Shown: positions 40,861-46,990 of the stretch, one piece after another
Layout: each line of letters begins with the position of its first letter
Position numbering within the stretch: position 1 is the stretch's first letter
Assembly: GCF_009711165.2 (NCBI RefSeq)
Contig: NZ_WMID02000038.1
Coordinates: 1-46,990 of the forward strand
Source: Flavobacterium sp. MC2016-06
GTDB lineage: Bacteria; Bacteroidota; Bacteroidia; Flavobacteriales; Flavobacteriaceae
Reading direction: 5' to 3'
DNA: 46,990 nt
The notes under the pieces: model-generated
What the model saw: only the letters and a program-made list of their open reading frames with translations
Told to the model about the DNA's origin: nothing
The model's database searches: none
Program-made: the position numbers and the translations under genes

Positions 40861-42867
40861 TTATAAAGCCGTAACAATAAATTCGCTTCGTCTGTTCTGC
40901 TGATGTTCTTTTTCGGTACATTTTACACCATCTGCACATCGGTTTACTAATTGTGTTTCTCCGTATCCTTTGGCTGTTAATCTACTGCTGTCGATTCCTT
41001 TTTTCACTAACCAAGCTTTTGTTGATTGTGCTCTTTTCTCAGAAAGAATCATATTACTTGCGTCTGATTGTCGACTGTCTGTATGAGAACGAACATCTAG
41101 TTTCATTCCTCGATATTGTTTTAATGTATTTACAATTTTCATCAATTGCGGTTCTGATGATTTTCTGATAGTTGCTTTTCCTAAATCAAAAAAGTTCATC
41201 GGGATATTAAGCAGTTTGGCTAAATCTGTTCCTACAACTATAGGCTGAAGTTTTACAGAATTAATCTTTATTGGTTTTGCCGTTACTGCTACCTTAGTAA
41301 CTATAGGCACTACTTTTTTATCTAACGAAATCATTAGAGTTGTTTTACCATTTGCTTTTTTTAATGCTATAGAAACTTCTTTTAGTTCGTAATCGGTTTT
41401 TGATGTTCTTATAAAATATTTTTTACCACATTTTACATTCGAAAAAACATAATTCCCTTTTTGATCTGAAACTGCTTCTACTGCATTTTTATGGTTTTCA
41501 TCAACCAAAATTAAATTTACATTTGATAATGTTTCTTTGGTTTCTGCATCTGTAATTATACCCGATAATTCTTGCTCGCAAATTAGCTTTCGGTTTTCGG
41601 TAAAGCGATAAACATCGTCAAGTCCATGACCGTTTTCTCTGTTAGAAGAATAGAAACCGTTTCTGTTTTTACTGTTAATGATAAAAGCAAAATCGTCTTG
41701 TTTGCTATTTACAGGTTCACCAACGTTTTGTACTTCTTCAAAATTATTTTCTTTATCTATTTTTGAAACATAAATATCCAATCCACCTAAACCTGGTCGT
41801 CCGTCGCTGGCAAAATAAAGTTCATTTTCGTCTGATATAAAAGGGAAAGTTTCTCTTCCTTCTGTATTGATGTCTGTGCCTAAATTTTCTGGTTTTCCAA
41901 AAGTCCCATCAGGCATTATATTCACTTTAAACAAATCAGACAAACCTAAAGTTCCCGGCATATCTGATGCAAAATACAATGTTTTTTCATCGATACTTAA
42001 GGCTGGATGCGCAACACTATATTGATCACTATTGAAAGGAAGTTCTTGTATGTCTTTCCATTCATCACCAATTAAAGTTGCTTTGTAAAGTTTTAAAAGT
42101 GTAATCTCTTTTTCATTCTCTTTTCTTTTACCGTTTACAGAATTGTTTCTGGTAAAGTACATCGTTTTTCCATCTTTTGTAAAAATGGGTGTTGACTGAT
42201 TTAAGTTTGCTTTTAAATTCTTTTTATGAAAAAATTTAGCTTCGCCAATACTTCCGTCAGGCATCATTTCGACTGCATATAAAGCCGAAATAGATTTATT
42301 TGTCCACTTAAAATTCTTCTTAACTATTGCGCCAGTATCTCTTGCAGATGTAAATACCAATTTATTATCTAAAATAGTACTTCCGTAATCTGAACCTTTA
42401 GAATTAATTCCGGCATCGGCAATGTCAAATCGACCTGAATTTGTTTTTATATCTTCTAAATAACTTCTGTTTTGATTGAACAAAATTGCTCTTTTATCTA
42501 AAGGTGCTTTTAGGATGAACTTTTCTAAAACTTCATCTGCCTTTTTATAATTTCCAGTCGATTTTAAGCACTCTGCATATCGGTATAAATAATCTGCCTG
42601 CTGCTCATCATTAATTGCAAAAAGTTGTTGATAATAACTTAAGGCTTGTCTTAATTCTCCAATATAATAATATGAATTACCTAGTCGCTGAAATACTTTT
42701 TCGTCTTTAGAACCTTTTTTCACTAAGTGTTCATAAGCCTTTATAGCATCCGCGTAAGCGTAATCATCGTATTTTTTATCTGCCTTTTTTACACTTGCCG
42801 TTTGTGCATTTCCATTGAAAAAGATGCAAAAAAGCAAAAAGGAATAAAGTAAGTTTTTAATTTTCAT
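40861..42867 (-). CDS. OmpA-family outer-membrane protein with TPR, PD40 and regulatory-like domains
   Basis: The 668-residue exported protein has a signal peptide (LLYSFLLFCIFFNGNAQ) and TPR-like helices at about 25-125 (KVFQRLGNSYYYIGELRQALSYYQQLF). PD40/WD40-like repeats span about 155-425 (LVFTSARDTGAI; LYFASDMPGTLGLSDLFK; ELYFASDGRPGLGGLDIYV). A carboxypeptidase-regulatory-like fold is at about 430-515 (LSGIITDAETKETLSNVNLILVD). The C-terminal OmpA peptidoglycan-binding domain is at about 555-668 (LDVRSHTDSRQSDASN, LSEKRAQSTKAWL, QQNRRSEF). This layout is typical of proteins encoded after PorP/SprF genes, and here it is 10 bp downstream of one. It may tether the adhesin secretion complex to peptidoglycan. 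Confidence 0.88.
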   Translation of the reverse strand: MKIKNLLYSFLLFCIFFNGNAQTASVKKADKKYDDYAYADAIKAYEHLVKKGSKDEKVFQRLGNSYYYIGELRQALSYYQQLFAINDEQQADYLYRYAECLKSTGNYKKADEVLEKFILKAPLDKRAILFNQNRSYLEDIKTNSGRFDIADAGINSKGSDYGSTILDNKLVFTSARDTGAIVKKNFKWTNKSISALYAVEMMPDGSIGEAKFFHKKNLKANLNQSTPIFTKDGKTMYFTRNNSVNGKRKENEKEITLLKLYKATLIGDEWKDIQELPFNSDQYSVAHPALSIDEKTLYFASDMPGTLGLSDLFKVNIMPDGTFGKPENLGTDINTEGRETFPFISDENELYFASDGRPGLGGLDIYVSKIDKENNFEEVQNVGEPVNSKQDDFAFIINSKNRNGFYSSNRENGHGLDDVYRFTENRKLICEQELSGIITDAETKETLSNVNLILVDENHKNAVEAVSDQKGNYVFSNVKCGKKYFIRTSKTDYELKEVSIALKKANGKTTLMISLDKKVVPIVTKVAVTAKPIKINSVKLQPIVVGTDLAKLLNIPMNFFDLGKATIRKSSEPQLMKIVNTLKQYRGMKLDVRSHTDSRQSDASNMILSEKRAQSTKAWLVKKGIDSSRLTAKGYGETQLVNRCADGVKCTEKEHQQNRRSEFIVTAL

Positions 42868-42877
42868 ATTAAATCAA

Positions 42878-43789
42878 TTAAAAGAATCTTGGAGAACTCA
42901 TTTTTTTATAATTATTGAAAAAGTCAAAGCGAAGGAAAATCTCATGCGAGCCTGAGTTGTATTTTCTTAATGCTGTAGTTTCGTGGTCATAACCATATCC
43001 TATATACATACCTTTTGAAACTTGAAAACCTGCCATCGCACTTACCGAAGCGCTCCAACGATAAGCAAGACCAACAACAAATTTATCATTAAACATAAAA
43101 TTTCCCGAAAGATCGATCTGCAAAGGTGCTCCCTCAACCATTTTTGTTAAGATTGCTGGTTTAAATTTAACGTATTCTAAATGATCTAAATTGAATACGT
43201 AACCTGCCATAAAGTAGTAGTTGATTTTTTCTTTGAATATAGCTATATCATTATTATCATATCTATTGGTCTTAATAAAATTTGGAACTGACAATCCTAC
43301 ATAAGCACGATCTGAATGTAAATATACTCCTGCTCCAATATTGGGTGTAAATTTATTTCTTAAATCTTGAAATTGCGGATCGTCTTGATTCTCAAAACTC
43401 AATTTAGTTACATCTAGATTAAAAAGATTTGCTGTTGCTTTTATTCCAAAAGAAAGCTGATAGGTTTCTGATACTGGAACGGTATAAGATAAATCTGCCG
43501 ACAATGTGTTTTCATTTGTTGGTCCGATTTTATCGTTTATTAAAGAAACTCCTAAACCTAAATTACTATTATTTAAAGGTGTGTTTACCGAAAAAGTACT
43601 GGTTTCTGGAGCTCCATCAAGTCCAACCCATTGTGTACGATACAAACCAAAAACACTCAATACGCCTCGCGAACCAGCATACGCCGGATTAATTTCGATT
43701 GTATTATACATGTATTGAGTATACTGCGAGTCTTGCTGCGCAGAACACACAATCGAAAAAAACATAAAAATTAAAATTAACTTTTTCAT
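42878..43789 (-). CDS. PorP/SprF-family type IX secretion outer-membrane protein
   Basis: The 303-residue outer-membrane protein has a signal peptide ending IVCSAQQ and the signature DSQYTQYMYNTIEINPAYAGSRG. A predicted 12-14 strand barrel follows, with GLYRTQWVGLDGAPETSTFSVN, GVSLINDKIGPTNENTLSADLSY, AGYVFNL and IGYGYDHETTALRKYNSGSHEIFLRF. From what is known of SprF, such proteins act with the T9SS to secrete or attach one dedicated partner with a type B C-terminal domain. The partner is evidently the adhesin encoded just upstream (48-bp gap). Confidence 0.93.
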   Translation of the reverse strand: MKKLILIFMFFSIVCSAQQDSQYTQYMYNTIEINPAYAGSRGVLSVFGLYRTQWVGLDGAPETSTFSVNTPLNNSNLGLGVSLINDKIGPTNENTLSADLSYTVPVSETYQLSFGIKATANLFNLDVTKLSFENQDDPQFQDLRNKFTPNIGAGVYLHSDRAYVGLSVPNFIKTNRYDNNDIAIFKEKINYYFMAGYVFNLDHLEYVKFKPAILTKMVEGAPLQIDLSGNFMFNDKFVVGLAYRWSASVSAMAGFQVSKGMYIGYGYDHETTALRKYNSGSHEIFLRFDFFNNYKKMSSPRFF

Positions 43790-43837
43790 GTAATAAGTTT
43801 TAAAACGGCCTAGCTTGTGACTAAGCCGTATATATTT

Positions 43838-46800
43838 TTATTTGTTGATGTATAAGTAACCTGTTAATTCATGCGGATTTGAATCACTGTCTTTATATTT
43901 TAAGATATAAAAATAGGTTCCTACCGGCAGACCATCAGATTGTTTTACTGTTGCACGTCCTTCTGAGAATCCTTTAAAGGCTCTGTCTTCGTTATTATAA
44001 TGATTGATATCGAAGACCAAAACTCCCCAACGATTATAAATTTCTACCGTATTATCTGGGTAGCATTCTAAACCTTGAATATAGAATCTTGTGTTCTTAG
44101 TATCTCCATTTGGTGAGAATGCATTAAAGACTTTGATTATACAACCGTTTAAAGCTAAAACTGTTGGCTTGTCTCCATCAATACTAGTATCGTCTGATTT
44201 ATCATCTACTGTAACTCCTCTTACACTGCGCCCTTGAACAGTTGCTTGGTTCGTAACGCTTCCACTATTTATATCCGCTTGCGTTATTTTATAAAGTGCC
44301 GTAAAATTGGTCTCGTTAGATTCATTTACATCTAAGTTTATTGTTTGTCCAGAAACAACTACACCTGGTAAAGGATCTGTAATTGTAATTCCAGTTAATG
44401 GAACATTACCTGTATTTGTTACCGTAAACTTATAAGTAATAGTCTCGCCTGCGTTTGCATATCCACTTCCGTTTTCATCATTAAACACTGCTGTTTTAAC
44501 AATTGCAATTGAAGGAACTTCTACAAAAACATTTAATACTGCTGTTGCACAATTAGATGAACTTGCTTTTTCGCAAACTTGATACGTTAATGTATAACTT
44601 CCGCCTGGTGTATTTGGTTTCACATTTACGGTTCCATCTGCATTAAACTCAAAATAAGAATTTGCAGGTGTATTTAAAACCATTACATCAACTGGGTTAA
44701 TTGCTGATCCGTTGAATAAATCATTGTCTAAAACATTGATAAACTCTAGTGAACCATTAATTCCATCAACACTTATTACTCCATCGTTTACAGCTGTAAT
44801 TACATTTGGCTGTGCCGTTACAGAATTAACAACCGTAACTTTTACGATAGCTTGACTGCAATTTGATGAACTTGTTAGATCGCAAATCTGATACGTTAAC
44901 TGGTAAACTCCAGATGGTGTTCCTGCTTTTACATCGACTGAACCATCTGTGTTTAGAACTAAATTAGCATTTGGTACTACTGTACTTAAAGCTACATTTG
45001 CCTTATCAATTGGTGCTGCGTTTAATTCGTCATTATCAAAAATATTTAATGAAGTACTAATTCCTTTTGTTGCATCAATTGGACCTGCTGTATCATCATT
45101 TGCTTTTATAGTAAATGTTGGTCTTGCATTACAATCTGATGTTGCTACTGGATAAGGAACTAAAACACTTGCCGTCGGGTTTAATGAAAACTCCATAGTA
45201 ACTGCTGGTCTTGTTTTTTCAAATCCGTCAGCTCCTTCTGTCCATTGACCATTTGCTAGTATCCAACCTGGCCAGTCTGCTCCTTTTCCATTTGCATCAA
45301 CTGTTGCACCTGGCCATAAAATAGTACCGCTTAATGGTAAATTTGTTTGAGTTAATACTACATTATTATCACTGTCAATCCATTTTATTGTTAGTAAATT
45401 ATCTGGTGTAAAGTTGTCTGCTGTTACATTATAAGATACATAAGGAACATCACTTGAACAATAACTATTTGCTGTTATGGTCATTGTTGGCAGAACTACA
45501 TTAACGCTAGCAGTAGCTGTTGCACAATTTGTCGTGTTCAATTCGCAAACTTGATAAGTAAGTTCATAAGTTCCCGCTGGTGCATTTTCTTTTAATACTA
45601 TTGTTCCATCTGGATTTAAGGTTAAATATCCTGCTGGATCTGCAATAGTTTGAGAAAGGCTCACATCACTAGCTGTAATTGGCAATCCGTTTTTAGTATC
45701 ATTTGATAAAACATTTAATACATCAACCGGATGATTAACTCCTGCTATTGGTCCAGCTGAATCATCAATTAATATTAAAGTATCTCCTGTTACAGCAACA
45801 TAACTTGTTACTGTATCGCAATTTGATGCATGGTCGTTATCACAGATCGTATAAACTACTGGATAAGTACCTATTGCAGTATTAACAGCGACAGTTATTG
45901 TACCGTCTGCATTAAGAGTCAGTCCTGCTGGAGCCGTTCCTGTTAAACTAACTTGTCCTGCTCCACTGCCAATTAAAGCTTGAACTCCATTTAAAGTATC
46001 TCCGGCTATTAACGATGTTGTAGTACCTCCAACAGTTCCGTTGATTGGTCCTAAATTCTCCGTTACCGCGTCGATTACTGGGATTACAACCGGAGCCGTT
46101 ACTGTTAAGGTAACTAAAGCGGTGCTGCAGTTGCCTGGGTTTAATTTATCACAGATTGAATAATCTAATGTATAAGTCCCTGCCGGTGTATTCGCGTTTA
46201 GCGTCACTTCTCCTGTAGCGGTATTGATCACAAGCGGGTTAGCCGGATCATAATTCACTGCTGAGATTGTAACTTCTGATGCGTTTACTGAACTTCCATT
46301 TCTAGTATCATTGCTTAAAGCGTTTACAATACTCTGCGCCTGTGCTGATGCAGTTACCGATGAAGGTGTGTCTGCATTGGCTGTTAATGTATCTCCTGTT
46401 ACGGTGATGTAACTCTTAACAGTATCACAGTTTGATGCGTGGTCGTTATCACAGATCGTGTATTCTACTTCATAACTTCCTGATACGGTTCCAGAAGCTA
46501 CCGTGATAGTCTGGTCGGCATTGATGGTTAAACCTGCCGGAAGGGTGCTTACTAAAGTGAAGCTTACCTCGCCTGCGCCTGTTCCTACAACTGCTGTACT
46601 TCCGTTAAGGGTATCATTAGCTGTTAATGCTGTTGTGGTGCCTCCGATGTTGCCGTTGATCGCTGTAGTCGTTTCAGTTACTGCGTCGATTACTGGGATT
46701 ACAGCCGGAGCTGTTACTGTTAAAGTAACTGAAGCGGTGCTGCAGTTGCTTGGATTTAATTTATCACAGATGGAATAATCTAATGTATAAGTCCCTGCTG

Positions 46801-46990
46801 GTGTATTCGCGTTTAGCGTTACTTCACCTGTAGCCGTATTGATCACAAGCGGATTTGCCGGATCATAGTTCACTGCTGAGATCGTAACATCTGATGCTGT
46901 TACTGCACTTGCGTTTCTGGTGTCATTGCTTAAAGCGTTTACAATACTCTGCGCCTGTGCTGATGCAGTTACCGATGAAGGTGTGTCTGC
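43838..46990 (-). CDS. Giant repeat adhesin, C-terminal part, with CHU_C-type T9SS sorting domain (runs off the window)
   Basis: The frame is open to the window edge, at least 1050 residues. The visible GTG at 46873 is an internal valine of the repeat (SAVNYDPAN), not a start. Repeats of about 100 residues carry GTYTLDYSICDKLNPGNCSTA and GTYPVVYTICDNDHASNCDTV with paired cysteines. They are arranged in 205-residue double units. After several more such domains and a distinct segment with SSDVPYVSYNV, a DUF11-like domain follows at about 44140-44520 (IAIVKTAVFNDENGSGYANAGETITYKF). The final ~95 residues are a gliding-type C-terminal domain (VFNAFSPNGDTKN, VEIYNRWGVLVFD, GLPVGTYFYILKY, GYLYINK). 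It should be exported by SprA with the adjacent SprF-like protein and act as a surface adhesin. Confidence 0.9.
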   Translation of the reverse strand, partial: ADTPSSVTASAQAQSIVNALSNDTRNASAVTASDVTISAVNYDPANPLVINTATGEVTLNANTPAGTYTLDYSICDKLNPSNCSTASVTLTVTAPAVIPVIDAVTETTTAINGNIGGTTTALTANDTLNGSTAVVGTGAGEVSFTLVSTLPAGLTINADQTITVASGTVSGSYEVEYTICDNDHASNCDTVKSYITVTGDTLTANADTPSSVTASAQAQSIVNALSNDTRNGSSVNASEVTISAVNYDPANPLVINTATGEVTLNANTPAGTYTLDYSICDKLNPGNCSTALVTLTVTAPVVIPVIDAVTENLGPINGTVGGTTTSLIAGDTLNGVQALIGSGAGQVSLTGTAPAGLTLNADGTITVAVNTAIGTYPVVYTICDNDHASNCDTVTSYVAVTGDTLILIDDSAGPIAGVNHPVDVLNVLSNDTKNGLPITASDVSLSQTIADPAGYLTLNPDGTIVLKENAPAGTYELTYQVCELNTTNCATATASVNVVLPTMTITANSYCSSDVPYVSYNVTADNFTPDNLLTIKWIDSDNNVVLTQTNLPLSGTILWPGATVDANGKGADWPGWILANGQWTEGADGFEKTRPAVTMEFSLNPTASVLVPYPVATSDCNARPTFTIKANDDTAGPIDATKGISTSLNIFDNDELNAAPIDKANVALSTVVPNANLVLNTDGSVDVKAGTPSGVYQLTYQICDLTSSSNCSQAIVKVTVVNSVTAQPNVITAVNDGVISVDGINGSLEFINVLDNDLFNGSAINPVDVMVLNTPANSYFEFNADGTVNVKPNTPGGSYTLTYQVCEKASSSNCATAVLNVFVEVPSIAIVKTAVFNDENGSGYANAGETITYKFTVTNTGNVPLTGITITDPLPGVVVSGQTINLDVNESNETNFTALYKITQADINSGSVTNQATVQGRSVRGVTVDDKSDDTSIDGDKPTVLALNGCIIKVFNAFSPNGDTKNTRFYIQGLECYPDNTVEIYNRWGVLVFDINHYNNEDRAFKGFSEGRATVKQSDGLPVGTYFYILKYKDSDSNPHELTGYLYINK
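45761..46990 (-). repeat. 615-bp tandem repeat (two copies visible) in the adhesin gene
   Basis: The block 46376-46990 is repeated at 45761-46375 with an exact 615-bp offset. For example, GCGTCGATTACTG occurs at 46683 and 46068, and GTGTCTGC at 46983 and 46368. About half of the unit (46068-46375 versus 46683-46990) is nearly identical at the DNA level, and the other half is more diverged. Each copy encodes two ~100-residue domains. More copies probably lie beyond the window. Confidence 0.85.

Noticed and set aside
46871..46873. GTG at 46873 as the start of the adhesin gene
   Set aside because: It falls within a repeat unit whose other copy is read through at the same codon (SAVNYDPAN), and the frame stays open for 39 more codons to the window edge.

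Overview
The window is from a Flavobacteriia chromosome, most likely a Flavobacterium close to F. johnsoniae. Evidence: low GC; Bacteroidetes -7 boxes (TAnnTTTG) with no Shine-Dalgarno sites; a full-length SprA; a PorP/SprF protein next to an adhesin with a gliding-type C-terminal domain; and the gene order ruvA-sprA-gcvH-vanZ-deoC-remB, which I recall from F. johnsoniae. Species identity is inferred from memory, not searched.

Layout. 1-2690 (minus strand): a type VI secretion VgrG spike, followed by a small gene split by a one-base frameshift at a T7 run and the start of a probable effector cut by the window edge. 2917-4228 (plus): an Ala-rich helical protein and an MscS channel. 4237-5190 (minus): tsaB and a small membrane protein. 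5211-12334 (minus): a MacAB/TolC-type export cluster with one ATPase, two permeases, two adaptors and one outer-membrane factor. A long perfect palindrome lies upstream. 12512-13918 (plus): a DUF4403 lipoprotein. 13941-19089 (minus): heme-copper oxidase genes (heme O synthase, two subunit III proteins, subunit IV), a SCO copper chaperone, a cysteine-poor SCO-like relative and a DUF420 protein. 19247-30907 (minus): remB, deoC, vanZ, gcvH, sprA, ruvA. 30984-33858 (minus): malic enzyme and a CBS-domain protein.

34.4-39.6 kb is an AT-rich accessory island. A 906-residue protein joins a GH19 (chitinase/lysozyme-like) domain to an LAS-type metallopeptidase domain, so it probably cuts both the glycan and the peptide of peptidoglycan. 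Its N-terminus resembles the partial gene downstream of vgrG. After it come a lipoprotein, a decayed second copy of the peptidase tip, and two more lipoproteins. The first and third lipoproteins are paralogues. I read this as an effector with an array of immunity lipoproteins and a displaced effector tip. Two REPIN-like inverted-repeat elements of different sequence sit in or beside the array. The third lipoprotein has a 15-bp tandem repeat in its signal peptide.

39.8-40.8 kb: two small XRE regulators and a divergent small gene, with a perfect 16-bp palindrome between them. 40861-46990 (minus): an OmpA-family protein, a PorP/SprF protein and the C-terminal part of a giant repeat adhesin with a CHU_C-type domain. 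This is a classic type IX secretion cargo set, and SprA, the translocon it needs, is encoded in the same window.
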